Assembly: GCA_027574665.1 (NCBI GenBank)
Contig: CM050656.1
Span: forward strand, 9,375,501-9,439,500
From: Rhynochetos jubatus
Taxonomy: Eukaryota; Chordata; Aves; Eurypygiformes; Rhynochetidae
DNA: 64,000 nucleotides
Direction of reading: 5' to 3'
Shown: positions 52,925 to 64,000 of the stretch, piece by piece
Position numbering within the stretch: the first letter of the stretch is position 1
Layout of the letters: the number at the start of each line of letters is the position of its first letter
Made by a program: the position numbers and the translations under genes
The notes under the pieces: generated by a model
The model's database searches: none
Seen by the model: only the letters and a program-made list of their open reading frames with translations
Told to the model about the DNA's origin: nothing

Positions 52925-55486
52925 AAAAATCAGTAACAGAAACACACTCAGACAGAAGTCCCCAAGATCAGCTTGTTGATGTAAACCATAATAGAAAACA
53001 CACTTCGGTTTGTGGAAGATTCTCTGGAGACTTGCAAGAAAAAAAAAAAGGAAAAATATGCACACTTTCTACTATTTTTAAGCCTCAGTTTCAAATGGAT
53101 ACTCAAGGTCACCTAAGCTCAGTTTAAATGATTGGGAAGAAAATGGCAGAGTGGGATGTGGCAGCAATAAAATATCAGCATTCCATTGTCACGCCTTCTG
53201 AATTGCTCAGCGTCTGTGGTGGGACACCGTGCCTTGTGGACCAGCCATCTGGTAGGATAGTCCTTAGATTTAGGAGGATCTGTCAGATTTCTGGTTTCTC
53301 CATGTGTCCTCCTGGGATGGGGAAAGAAGATGTTAACGACCCACGGATGTTTTGTGCAAAAATGTAGCATTCCATTGGCAATGTGCTTGGAAATGTCTAG
53401 CCGACCGGGCAGAGATAAGTTTTTAAAATGATACTTGTCAGCTCTGTTATACTGCCAGCCCCTTCCCCTTCTCCCTCGGGGTCTGTATTTTCTTATTGCT
53501 GGGGTTACCAGCAAAGGGTTATTGCCAAGATAAAAGACATACAGTCAAAGAATCCTGTGATAGTCCCCATTTTTACCAATTTAGGTATTCCAGCCTGCCT
53601 GCCTTCTCACTTGGTTCAGAATAAATACAGAAGGCTAAAAACATGTACTTGGAGTTGTAAAATCCCAATTTTGGGGATGGTGTTAGCAAAACTCTTTTTA
53701 GACTATTTCAGTCATCATTTGGATAATGTTTTTGTTGTTCTGCATCTTCAGCGCAAATGCCTGTGCAAAATTTGGGAGGAGATGTTTCTGCTAAAAAGAG
53801 TCACTGATCTCACAAAATGCTTACAGCCACCAACGCCACCACAAGGGAAATCAGTGGGGAAATACAGACCCAAAACCGATTCTTCCAAAGTCCAGGATAG
53901 CATACTGTCATGAAGAATCCTTCCTCATGACCAATCAGATATTCTTTACAACTACCATAAAAGTGGGAAAAAAAAGCAGGAAAATTCCAACATTCTTTAA
54001 AATTACAAAAGGCAAATATTTTGGTTTTCAGACCTAGATCAAAAAGATTGCTCTGTGATTTAAACACATGGCATTTTTGCAGCCAGCAGTGAAAGCATTA
54101 GAATGAGAATATTTCTGTCCTGAATGTCTGTGAATTTACCATCTGCAGAGAGGAAAAGGCTCAGTTGCTTTGCACAGTTCACATACCAATGGCCTGGTTC
54201 TGCCTTTAGCTAAATTCCATTGGATTTCCACCACTGTCCAGTGAGGCCAATACTGTTCCCTAAATATCCATCCAACACAGAGAAAAGTCAGTCAAAAATG
54301 TACTCAAAACCAAGTCTCTCCCCACCCTGCAATGCTCAACATTTAACTATTACCATGTACTGAAGTCTTGCTCAGTACAGAAACTGTGGCATTGGTACAG
54401 TTTCCCTTCACTATAAGAAGTTGCCTTTTCCCCTTCACAAACTTCACAAAATATGTAGATCTTCAGTCTGGAATCTGAAGATCATAATGGTTAACATTTT
54501 TTATCTTCTTCCAGCAGGTGGAGTTAGATGTGTGCCAGATTTCCTTTGGGAAAAGAAGTGAGATATATAGCTCAAAAAGCCATTCTGCATGCATCTGAAG
54601 AACTGTCTGCAGTATTTGCTGTATGATCTATGGTTTCCCTTTATTTATGACTCACTTTTGTTTCCTTCTCGACACAGTTGAGGGAATGAAGAGGAAAAAG
54701 ATGTCTGCATTTGGAATGTGCAAATACCTTGTCTACCCTGAATCCTTGAGAAACCCTGTGTGGATACAGTTAAAAACTCATCACAAAACTGAAAAAGTTC
54801 CTATTACCCTTTATTTGTTGTCTCTAATTTTCAGCTTTTTCTAGCATCTCAATTTGGAGACAGAAAGCCAGCATTGTGGTGGAAAATGTTTTTCTCCACA
54901 AGTCTTCTGTGTTCCAAACAAGGGCCAAACGTTTAAGGTAACAGGAGTTTAATCACATCTAGAAAGCCCCTGTGAAGCTCATTCTTTACAGACTTCCTCC
55001 CTTTGCCTCACCCTTTGCTCTAAATACTCATGAGAAGGAGATATTCTCCATGTGGGTTCCCTCAGACAGTTCTTTCTCAAGCCATCTCCACAAAATTATT
55101 GGTGTCCGGGCTCATCCGCAAGAGGGGTCACAAACCTTGTGGGGAATTCTCAGAGGGACCTTTCTCTGAACAGACTTCACTGGGTATGGAAGGGCCTCTC
55201 TCCACTAATGACTCAGATGCTCAACCCCAAGCATTCCTATCCCATGTTGATCAGATAACGATCTTTAAAAAATTATAACTGCCATCGCAATGGAGAGCAG
55301 GGGAAGCTGAAGACTCAAATTCCTGGAGGATTTCTGTTCCAACCTGAAGGAATCCCTGGCTTGTCAAAAGGATTAGGGTGAGCCTAACAAGGCTCATCCG
55401 CATCTTCTCATGGAAGTTATTTGAGTACATTTGGGGCAATGAGGATTTTTCTCATCGGGTTTCATTTGCAGCCCCCTTTTGATAAG

Positions 55487-55504
55487 GGCTTTCCCTGGAA
55501 AGCC
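55487..55504. repeat. Perfect inverted repeat, 8-bp arms
   Basis: GGCTTTCC and GGAAAGCC are exact reverse complements separated by 2 nt (CT). The spacer is too tight for a normal RNA hairpin but suitable for a dimeric protein site. It lies in a repeat-free stretch (55440-55560) that also holds a TTGATAAGG GATA-type motif. Function unknown. Confidence 0.5.
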
Positions 55505-57029
55505 TCAGTTGTCAGGGTTAATGGCTTAAGCAGTGCTGATAGATTTTGTTTATGTTGGGTGAGGGGGTTCAGGTGGCCCAGTCTAATGTAAGCTTTCCGT
55601 CAACTGTAAACAGCAGCTTTTTATGTCAAAGCCTTTTGACAAAGCATTAACAGATCTATGAAAGGAAGAACCCAGGGTGATGACAGTGGGAAGAGCAAAG
55701 AGGTTTAATAGGTCATTTCCACCACAAATTCTGATAATTTGACAAAGTAGCATGTCTTTTCTTCCAAGGTCCCAGGGAGGGTTCACATCCACCATGTTCT
55801 GGCTCCCGTTCTTAACTCTGCTCCAGGAGCTGTAGGGAAATTCATGATGGTGTCTCCGCCAGCAGGGGGGAAAAGTCTTTCTGCTGTCTCTGCCTAGACC
55901 TCCCCAGTCTTATGGTGAGACAGGGGGGTTCTGTCTTTGACCACAACCTCTTCCTGAGGCACTCATCTCAAAACAACTTGGCTGAAACAGGTCCTGTCTA
56001 GAAGAATATTTCCCATATGGATTCAGAGGAAGATTCCCACGTGTGGCCTGTATGAGCTGTTCCTAGTCTGACAGCTCTGTGATGACAATCGGACTAAATT
56101 AAGCCTTACTCTATGCCTGTGGTCTGGCATTAGGACATGACACCTTGGCTGGTATCTTCAATATCTGGTCCCACCCAGAAACAAGACAGATCCAAGACTC
56201 TTTGGCTTACAAGATCAGGCAGTTATGAGGAGGATTGGCCACTGGCCCAACATAAGAGCAGAGGGAATGTGGAGCTGTATGTCATGTGACACAGAAACAG
56301 CATCTTTCCTCTCACATTCCCAAACCCAGTGGCTGGATATGCAGAAAGGGAGAATGCTACAAGGCACACTCTTTGCTCCAGGAGCCCAGATGAAATTGGT
56401 CCATGGGCAAAAATGTTGACTCTTATGCTAAGGATGAACATTCAGTCAGGAAGGGCAGTGTGAGCCTAGGAGTTCTCCTAGGAACAGGGGAGAAAGGCCA
56501 AAGTGGGAGATGAAATTGATTTTATCCAGAGCAAATTAGAGGGGGTAGGAGGAGGAAGGGGTTCTGTGGGAATTTCGTGGTTAACTTATTGCTACTTGTA
56601 TGCTATAAAAAGATCGTCCATACACCAAAAAGCTTGTGATGAAAAGCCAGGTTTTCAGCAATATTCTTTACCCTTTTACCTCAGCCAGTAAAGGTTAAGC
56701 AGAGTCCTGTTTTAGAGGGAAACTGTGTGATGGTGCTTGTGTAACCCAAGGACCCCATTACCTTTTACCCTGGAAGTATCTCAGAAACTTTCACACACAG
56801 GGACCCCACTCAAAGGATGAAGACCTTAAAAACCTGTGTAAACGTGATGATATGTAAATAACTTTGGCTGCATCTTGCCAAAGCCATGTTTACCAAGGAC
56901 ACTTGTATGTGGCAAAGTAAAAAAGGTAATTGGGTCTGCTCCAGATCTCTCTTTCTGCTGTAGCAAAGATCTCAAAAGGGAAATGGTAAGCTGTGTAGTA
57001 TGTGACAGTCTTCTTTTACTGGATGCAGG

Positions 57030-57150
57030 TACTGGGATTAAAGAAAAATCGGAGATGGAGGGATTTTACTGAGATCACACAGCACAGTCTCACTCACTGC
57101 TTCTGACTCTGGGGAACATACTGCTTCTCAGTGAGGTCCTGACTACCTTT
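57030..57150 (-). repeat. Possible MIR-like SINE remnant
   Basis: ACTGAGATCACACAGCACAG followed by CTCACTGCTTCTGACTCTGG resembles the reverse complement of the MIR/CORE-SINE core, where 'aggtcacacagcaagt...agagctgggaa...gtctcctgagtc' is expected. The similarity is suggestive but short. Confidence 0.38.
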
Positions 57151-57589
57151 GCTCTACCAAAAAAGTCCCAAGCTGAGACCACCTCTTACAACTCTTTCTT
57201 TTCACAGGGAACTTTTCCATCACCTGCAGGCCTTCAGGATAAGACAGAACTTATCTTTATAACCATTTATTAATGTCGTCGACTGATGAACTGGCAGCAG
57301 AACAATCTGGCGGAGCAGTGAGTTTGCTGAGAAACGACCAGTGGGAGGGCTGGGTGAGACAGCAATGGACTGTAATCAGGCTTGCACCATCTGATTTTGC
57401 TTCTATTATGCTGACAGATTCTTGGCTCAGACTCAGTGACTTGCAGAGGGTAAAGTATGGCAGCTAATGTTTTGGCATGGGAATTAGCAGAGCTATCCCG
57501 AGATGGCATTGCAGGATGTCAGAGAACCACCAGCTCAGGGGGGTGCAAGGTGGTAAAAAATGTGGCTTACAGGGTTAAGCCATGTTAGA

Positions 57590-57720
57590 ATGAACTTGCT
57601 CCGCCAGTCCATAACAGCCGAGAAGTCCGTTATCTCCATTTATTAGTTTAATCCTTTAATCCACCTTGCTGTCCAATTAGATTAATGAAGCTAGAATCCT
57701 ATTTCCAGCTTGACCTGTGT
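57590..57720. promoter_or_regulatory. Candidate non-coding regulatory element (tandem TAATCC and TAAT sites)
   Basis: TTTAATCC occurs twice head to tail at 57647-57662, followed by CAATTAG at 57674-57680 and ATTAATGA at 57681-57688. TAATCC is the preferred site of Otx/Pitx/Gsc-type (K50) homeodomain proteins, and CAATTAG is a site of Q50-type homeodomains. The surrounding 130 bp contain no recognisable repeat and several CpGs (near 57602, 57620 and 57628). That it is a conserved enhancer is inference. Confidence 0.28.
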
Positions 57721-58049
57721 TATCACACTTATAAAATAGGAATAAAGGTATTTATGTGTCTGAAAGAGGCATGGAGGTTCTTGGGTGAGGACTGGCACAC
57801 AGTTTATTTACCGAGGGCTGAATAGCTCATTAGTGACCTGAAGAACATAGGAGGGCTTGGGGGACTAATCCATTGTCAGAAGACAAGTCAATGTTCACAC
57901 TATTATGTTGCCTAACAAAAATTGTAATGGCTCAAGGAGAATGTATTGCTTTGCTCAAGTGCTCCTGAACTCCCAGCATTTTTTTTTATTTTTAATTTTT
58001 TAATACATAATGGCTGTGGCTAAACTGCTTTATATATTAAGAACTGGAT

Positions 58050-58063
58050 CTGCTTGCAAGCAG
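58050..58063. repeat. 14-bp perfect palindrome
   Basis: CTGCTTGCAAGCAG is its own reverse complement and is flanked by GGAT on the left and GATC on the right. It may be a dimer binding site or may be chance. Confidence 0.45.
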
Positions 58064-58191
58064 GATCTGTGATAACTATTTAATGGAAACCAGTGAAGTG
58101 TGTTGCTGGCTTGTCTGTAGGACTTTCCTTAAATTGCTAGAGGTGTTCAGATGAGATTCCCTGACAAGTGCTGACACACTTTCTCTCTTTT

Positions 58192-58262
58192 CTTGGGCCA
58201 GATTCTGATCCTGTGACTTAACCTCCAGAGCATTTTGACTTCAATGGTCTTCTTGACCGATG
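58192..58262. repeat. Possible ancient amniote repeat remnant
   Basis: GGGCCAGATTCTGATCCTGT followed about 30 bases later by GACTTCAATGGTC resembles the old amniote repeat style 'gggccagattctgatctcagttac...ttgacttcaatgg'. The family cannot be named by eye. Confidence 0.42.
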
Positions 58263-58471
58263 ACACTGCTTATGGAAAAAAGCCAATGCTGAGCCACTCT
58301 TGACACCAGAGACTTTTGGAAGTCAATGTGTTTGAAAGAGTAACTATTCACCAGAGGAAGACTTCGGACTCCCATGCTCCACTTTATACAGTGCCTGAGG
58401 TGCATGTGTCTATCTCAGCATCAAATTAAAATTCGCTTTCTGTGCCGAAGCATGTCACGTAGGGAGGCAAA

Positions 58472-58712
58472 AATTGTTAAGGCACTCATCAGGATTTGGG
58501 AGACCTTGTTTGATTCTCTACTCCCAGACTGGTTCCCTGCATGACCCTGAGGCAGTCCTTCAACCCTGCAGTGTTTCATTTGTAAAATGGGCAGGATATC
58601 ACAGCGTTCCTACTCAGGAATGCAGCAAGAAGAAAGTGTTAGAGACTAGGTTGTCTTTAATGTCCTGGTAAAGATAAGATACCATGGAAGTCATAAGAGC
58701 TTATAATCAATT
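58472..58712 (+). repeat. MIR/CORE-SINE-like element, near full length
   Basis: The order of blocks matches an ancient amniote MIR-type SINE: TTAAGGCACTCATCAGGATT then TGGGAGACCTTGTTTGATTC (tRNA-derived head), a core with CATGACCCTGAGGCAGTCCT, TTTCATTTGTAAAATGGGCA, and a tail TTTAATGTCCTGGTAAAGAT with ATACCATGGAAGTCATAAG. These parallel 'gttagagcac...gatttgggagacctgggttcaattcc', 'tgaccttgggcaagtcactt', 'tctgtaaaatggg' and the tail seen in turtle copies. It is old and diverged, and I call it plus strand. Such elements are tens to hundreds of millions of years old. Confidence 0.72.
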
Positions 58713-59281
58713 GAAACAAGACTCTGGGAATTCTCTGTGTTTCTTTATTTCTTTCTGAGCACTATCTGCATTAATAGGTGAAGACACACAAAAGATGTAC
58801 TAATTTTTACCAGTCTCTCAAATCCTGCCACTTGTTCTTTGCCCCAATGTCTTGTTGCTACATCTGAGATATTACATAGTAAATCTACCCAGAACCATAT
58901 TTTTTCAGTCACTCTGTACCCTGTGATCTCTGAACTAACATCTGTCAGATTCTGCTGCTTTGGTCAAAGCCACAGGAACATGAGGTAACACACAGCTTTC
59001 TCATTCTGAAAACCTGGTGTGGGAATGACATGAGCTCACCCACCACTTTTGCACTGGATAAACAGCCTACAAACGGAATTAAAAAAAACCCAAACCAAAC
59101 AGTGCTTATGATTGCAAAGGATCCTGGGAAAACTTTTTAAAAAGCCATAGTGGTGAACTGTTTCCAGCCAAGTTTCTGGCCATCACATTGTAGATAAACC
59201 TTACCCCTGCAGACTTCAGTGTTCCCAAACATATATTTTCTGGCACAGGACCTTTCTCACAGAGTCTGATTTAATGACCTA

Positions 59282-59345
59282 TAAAATTATAGAATAAGTT
59301 AAACTGCACGGCACTTTTGAAGGTCTCTGGTCCAACCCATGCCAC
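59282..59345 (-). mobile_element. Degenerate CR1-like 3' tail
   Basis: ATTATAGAATAAGTTAAACT, then TTTTGAAGGTCTCTGGTCCA and ACCCA, follow the antisense CR1 3' pattern 'atagaatcatagaataggttggaa...gaccttgaaggtcatctggtccaaccc'. The match is degenerate, so the copy is old. The extent past 59345 is unclear. Confidence 0.55.
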
Positions 59346-59655
59346 AAGACTTCTATGGGTTCCTCCAGGATCTGTCTGGAGGAAAAGGCAAGACAATACG
59401 ATGGAGATAACAGCTTTTGGAACTATAACAGCAACATCTTTGATGATTAGGGTAGTTTTATTGCTATTTCTGTTAGGGAAATTTAAAAAGGTGTCTTCAT
59501 AAGGCAGCAATATCCAGTGGGTTGGGAACAAGGAATTAACAGCCAGATCTTCCCTCTGTTTTCAGTATACATTCTCTTGCTGTATAACACTGAATAGAAC
59601 AATTGTTCTTTCTGAATTGCCTATCATCATCTTCAGCAGCAGTAATAAAGAGCTT

Positions 59656-59845
59656 TGTCTAGTTGATAAAAGACTTCCCAGGAGTCAGGAATCCTGATTC
59701 CACCTCTGACACTGGCTTGCCCTGTCACCTCAGACAATTTACTCTAGTTCTGTCCTCTTTTTCCCCACATCTTCAAAATGTCCTTTGAGATGTACTGATG
59801 AAAACCCATATGTGAGAACTCAGAAAATACAAGTTATTATATTAA
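59656..59845 (+). repeat. MIR/CORE-SINE-like element
   Basis: GTCTAGTTGATAAAAGACTT, CCCAGGAGTCAGGAATCCTG, CCACCTCTGACACTGGCTTG, CTGTCACCTCAGACAATTTA and TCCTTTGAGATGTACTGATG, then AAAACCCATATGTGAGAAC, match in order the head, core and tail of an amniote MIR-type SINE. In that family the tail reads 'cctttgagatctactgatgaaaagcgctatataagagct'. This is the clearest old SINE in the window and is on the plus strand. Confidence 0.8.
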
Positions 59846-61793
59846 TTGGGAGTATACTTAGTCCTGCTTGAATGACTGGATGCTTAATATGAAAAGCCGG
59901 GAAAACATAACTTTTTCTTGGAACAAAGTCAGCTGAAAGTTGCTAGGGAAGCAGCATTTTTAGCTTGCATTGATTTATTTACCTGAATTCTACCAGTCTT
60001 GAAAAATTCCAGTTTTAAATCAGAGGTACTTCTTGAAAGCTGGACTATAGCAAGGATAGTCACTTCCATACACAGGGCTCTGAGCCCAGCCTGCCTGTAC
60101 TCCGTTCGCTGGGCTCACACAGATATTAGGGACAAACAGCATGTGACAGCCCAGGAGTTATGTGCAGAGAAATTGGGTGATAAGTTTCCATTTTTATTAA
60201 ACATTCAGTTTGGCTCTACAAGTAAATGCCACTGGGGAAAAGTTCTCAGATCCTACATCTTCAAATATGCTGAGGTTATATTCTGCTCTTTGGAGGAATC
60301 TGGACACAATATTAACTAGTTTAAGTTCTGTTTGGAAGTTGATTCTCCATGCAGAAAGAGCATGATCTGTCATTATGTCCGAGTGGTCACAGAAATCCTG
60401 GGCAACGAAACAGGAGAGCTCCTCTGTCCTATGTAAATGAAACCTAAGCACTCCCTCTCTCTCAATCCCAACAGAATACATGGCTGCAGAGCAACTGCAC
60501 AAACAGCTCTAGAACATTCTCCTTTTCTAGAATATAAACCAGCCATTTCCAGATGGTGGAAGAACAAAGGAGAAAGATCATAATTGGATCTCACTGTTTG
60601 TGGTTTTATTTTCTCCCCTCCCTTGGCTCTCTAATGAGAGTCAGCAATTTGAAGAGTTTGTGGACACAGTGTTCACTGGAGGAGCTTTCATTTCATCGTT
60701 CCCCATTTGTGCTCATTGCCAACTTTACAGCTAATTGAAACAAAACTGAGCTTGTAGATTAAATGGCAACCCCTGGGATTTGTTTCTGCAATTACCAGCG
60801 CTCCTCCTAGACAGATTCCTATTCAATAGCAAGTTCCTGGACCCACACACAGAAAACACTGGGAAAAATCCCACTGCCTGGATGACATCAGAGTTAACTC
60901 TCTCCAGCCCATTACAACTGCTGCAGTGCTTAACAACTGTAGGCAAAATCCTGGCCTGTTGAAATCCAGGAAATTTGCCACCAGCTTCATATAGTTCGAT
61001 GAAGGCTACGATTTCACCTTGGAAGGCTGAAGGACTGTCTTTGCTTGACAGGACAACATTTCCAGCTTCACAGCTTGCCTTGCAAAGGCTTCAGTTTTAC
61101 AGAGTGCATTTTCCCCCAGTGTGGTCAAAGCTATTCATACGTTTCATAAAACACATGCTCAACATTGGAGCATAACCTTTTGCAAGCCCCTAGCAGATAC
61201 CCTTGTGCCCAGACTGAATTCCTGGGTGGGAAGAAAGAGGACTACAAAATGCAGCATTTGCAAAAAGCTTTTGAAAGCAGTTTCCAGGGGTTAAAAGAAA
61301 CCAGTCACCTCTGAACTACTTACACCAACAGATATCCAATTTGAAAAGTATTCACGGATCAGGGAATGCATATGTGGTTAAGCAGATTCATAATGCAATA
61401 CTAGGCAAGAACAAAGTTGGCTTTTGCTGTACCTTCTCACTGGCAAATAGAGCTTGAGGGAACGTACACTGACTGGCAATGATTTCTACTACCATATCCG
61501 TTTCCATGGTGTAAAGCAAAATTCATCTGCCAACTCACTGACAATCTTTCTCCACTTCTAATTCAATCAAACCTGCTCTCATTCCAGATACTGCAGCTGG
61601 AGAGTTAACCTGATAGAACAGAGCAGGAACCAACCATATCTGGTTCTGGATCACCTTTTCTTGCCCTCTTTCTGCTCACCAGTAGGAATTTAAGCAGGGA
61701 ACAAACCCTAAACTGCTCTAAGTCATGTTACAAGCCAAATAATCCTTGTCTTGGGCCCAGGAAACAGGCAGTTTTCATCCAGTTTTTCACTGA

Positions 61794-61833
61794 ACATATA
61801 GTAAAATATGTTATAGTAAAATATAGTAAAATA
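61794..61833. repeat. AT-rich short tandem repeat
   Basis: ATAGTAAAAT-type units repeat three to four times with small variations. A simple tandem repeat. Confidence 0.75.
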
Positions 61834-62344
61834 GGAATAAGTATGTAAGAGAATGGCTGGAGAACTTCTGCATGAGAATGGACTAAGATGCTTGAAGGTA
61901 AGAAAGAAGACAGATATGCTCAAGGTGTGTAAAACTACGGGGAACATTGAGTGAGCAATGAGGGATGAACGGTACCTTGAATGTTCTGAGAGCTGCAGGA
62001 CATCAACTCCAATGGGTGCAGGACATCAGCACTGGAGGTGGGTACAGAGCAGAAGGGGGAAGATAAGTCTTTATGCAATTGTACTTCCAGTTAACCTATG
62101 AAGCTCCCTGCCACATCAACTGTTTACATGGGCTCAAAGGTTAGTTAGACAAAAGCATGGAAGAAAAATTAATTGCAGAGGTATTAAAACACAACAGATA
62201 CAACTGTCTCTCAAAGCCTCTGAACCAATTTTCCAGAGGCTGAGAGAGAACACCTTGGGGAAGTATTGATATAATCTGCTTTGTCTTTATACTTTTCCCT
62301 GGACATCTGCCATAAACTACCAGTGTGGACAGGATCCTTAAGAA

Positions 62345-62545
62345 ACTGGGTATAAGAACATAAGAGCTGTCACCCTGGGTCAGGCCAAAGATCCGTCTGT
62401 GTTCAGAACCAGACACTTGCTCACGCTAAAGGAGGGAGCATGAGAAAGAAGCACAGCCCTGCTTCTCTCAGCAACAATTCCTGCCACTCAGGTTCCCACA
62501 ATCTGCAATGTAAGGACATTCTGAGCCAGAAACTGGGTATGGATG
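62345..62545 (-). mobile_element. Ancient CR1/L3-like LINE 3' end
   Basis: GTATAAGAACATAAGAGCTG, then TCACCCTGGGTCAGGCCAAA and GATCCGTCTGTG, are the reverse complement of the known old LINE end 'ctagatggacctttggtctgacccagtatggcagttcttatgttcttat'. Downstream, AGCAACAATTCCTGCCACTC and GCCAGAAACTGGGTATGGAT are less clear. The terminal 60 bases are convincing; the rest of the span is approximate. It belongs to the same broad family as 27290-27540 but lies on the opposite strand. Confidence 0.68.
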
Positions 62546-64000
62546 CTTATTTACATTGATAGATATAAAAGTGATTGAACAACTCTAATGGGAGGGAAAT
62601 CCACCTATGATTTCAGTCTTTACATGAGTTCAGCTGCCTGAGCATCCCTGCCTTCCTGTCTATCTCCTTTCTGAAGCACTGTCTGATTCAATGAAGCACA
62701 ACAGAGATGGAGAGTTCAGCGATGTTACATTTCTCCACATCTTGTGGAAACAGTCAGGTAAAGGGGAATGAAATCTTATTAGCTCTCCCAGGGAGAGAAA
62801 GCATGCTCAGCCTAAGCCCTATTAGACATCAGAGAACTTACACACGGTGGTGCGTATTGGAAAGGTGGCAGTAGGTGTTTTGCTTTCACAGGGTAATTGG
62901 TTTTATTGTCAAGCTGGCTTCTAAGACCTGGTTTGTTTGCCCAATTCAATCCACACTGGGCTTTCCACATCTTTGCTCCAAAGCCCTGTTTATGAAGACA
63001 AAAACTGGGACTTGATAGCTGCCATGCAAATGTCATATTTTACGAGCAAGACAACTGCTGTAAGAAGGGTTTTTTTCTTCTTTATTTTTTGGCAGGCTTT
63101 CAATCCACAGCCTGAGTCTACATGCCCCCCAGCTCCCCCACCACACAGTACAGAAATGGACACTGCAAATTTTTGTCTGAGGCCAGCCTGGGCAATGGAG
63201 CCAATGAGAAGAGAAACAGCCTGTGCTCTAATAAGTAAAATATTTATGTCTTGCTTTGGCTAACATACCCTCTCTCAATAAAATATTTTTCCCAGGAGGA
63301 AATCTATGAAAGGGAGGGAGGGTCCTTTATATGTCTCCAAATCATTCTTTTCTGCTCTCCTTCAAAAGCCTCAAAATCAAAGGATGCCGTACTCTGAAGT
63401 CATTCTTGACTTTGTTATCATTAGCTATTACAATCATTGTATTGATTACCATTACAAGCTCTCAAGAGGCCCAGGCTAATCAGCACCCCATTCTAGTAAA
63501 CGTTCTGACAAATCCCTCACAGCAGATGCATACACAGAGTTTGTAGTCTAAAAAAGACCAGCTAAACAGACCGTTAACCCATTCCAGGGTTACTGCAGCA
63601 CAGGCAACTCAAGCAGTTTAGCAACAGCCACTGTGGGAGCCTGGGTCAGAAAGGGAACAAAGCTCTTAAGTGATGCTAAAGAGAACAGCCTGGTCATTTC
63701 TCACAGTGTTTCAGGTAACCTTTCTGCCACATGAAGAAATCCTTGAGCGACTATTCACCTGCAGAAGAGTCATCGATGGTGTTCTGCAGTTTAGCTCATT
63801 GATAAACATCACAGCCAACCAGTGCTCAAGGTTTAGAGCTCAAATAGCCATCTACATGATTTAGGGCAGGCCATAGTTCAGGTGGAAGGTTACTGACCTG
63901 AACAAGGCAGATTCACCCTGCTGGGAACTGTCAATCCTGCGCATCAGGATAGACAGCGCAATGCTGCCTTTCAACAGAAGACTACACTGCTGCTCCTGAG
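62546..64000. other. Non-coding unique sequence to window end
   Basis: No gene or clear repeat was recognised. An octamer ATGCAAAT lies at 63024-63031. The 108-codon plus-strand frame at 62937-63263 includes a T-rich stretch coding Phe repeats and no family motif. Confidence 0.5.

Larger units (their letters stand above)
46449..57029. other. Non-coding unique sequence
   Basis: No gene was recognised. The stretch includes an 18-T run at 49468-49485, an (AAAC)n repeat at 50861-50893 and an (AC)n repeat at 52901-52924. It also holds a possible old amniote repeat relic near 54190-54255 (ATGGCCTGGTTCTGCCTTTA and CCATTGGATTTCCA) and an 8-bp-arm inverted repeat at 55487-55504. A 161-codon plus-strand frame at 53428-53913 has no known motif and overlaps a 131-codon minus-strand frame. 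Confidence 0.5.

Overview
The window looks like vertebrate, almost certainly avian, non-coding nuclear DNA. The diagnosis rests on its repeats. There are several 3' ends of CR1 LINEs carrying the bird-type tail (short units around ATTCTATG) and the strongly conserved block that reads GGTTGGAAGGGACCTTAAAG on the antisense strand. There is one endogenous-retrovirus solo LTR of a type I know from bird genomes. A background of much older amniote repeats (MIR/CORE-SINE-like pieces and L3/CR1-like 3' ends) is also present. Nothing bacterial, plasmid-like or organellar is visible.

I find no convincing host protein-coding gene, exon chain, tRNA, rRNA or CRISPR in 64 kb. All open frames are short (mostly 60-100 codons, maximum 195), overlap on both strands, and show no protein family I recognise. 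The one exception is the longest, which is the C-terminal end of a CR1 ORF2 protein. The window is therefore best read as an intergenic region or part of a large intron.

Layout: 1-3850 unique sequence; 3851-3966 CR1 3' end (minus); 3967-12827 unique sequence with a G18 run; 12828-13031 internally deleted older CR1 (plus); 13032-17500 unique; 17501-17970 CR1 3' part (plus); 17971-22621 unique, including an AT-rich octamer/homeobox-type site cluster near 20.2 kb; 22622-22710 CR1 tail (minus); 22711-26185 unique, with an old amniote repeat at 25.24-25.38 kb; 26186-26460 CR1 (minus); 27290-27540 ancient L3/CR1-like end (plus); 29746-30452 the best-preserved CR1, with 195 codons of ORF2 (minus); 30453-45746 unique, with a G29 run at 34.5 kb; 45747-46443 solo LTR (minus) flanked by a near-perfect 5-bp duplication; 46444-64000 unique, in which 57-62.5 kb holds two clear MIR-like SINEs, other old repeat remnants and a candidate conserved element with tandem TAATCC sites.

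No genes work together here, because none could be supported. The structure is one of successive retrotransposon layers: ancient amniote repeats, then bird CR1 copies, then an LTR element, on a background that may hold regulatory elements. I could not run alignments, so subfamily names, exact ends and all conservation statements are by eye.
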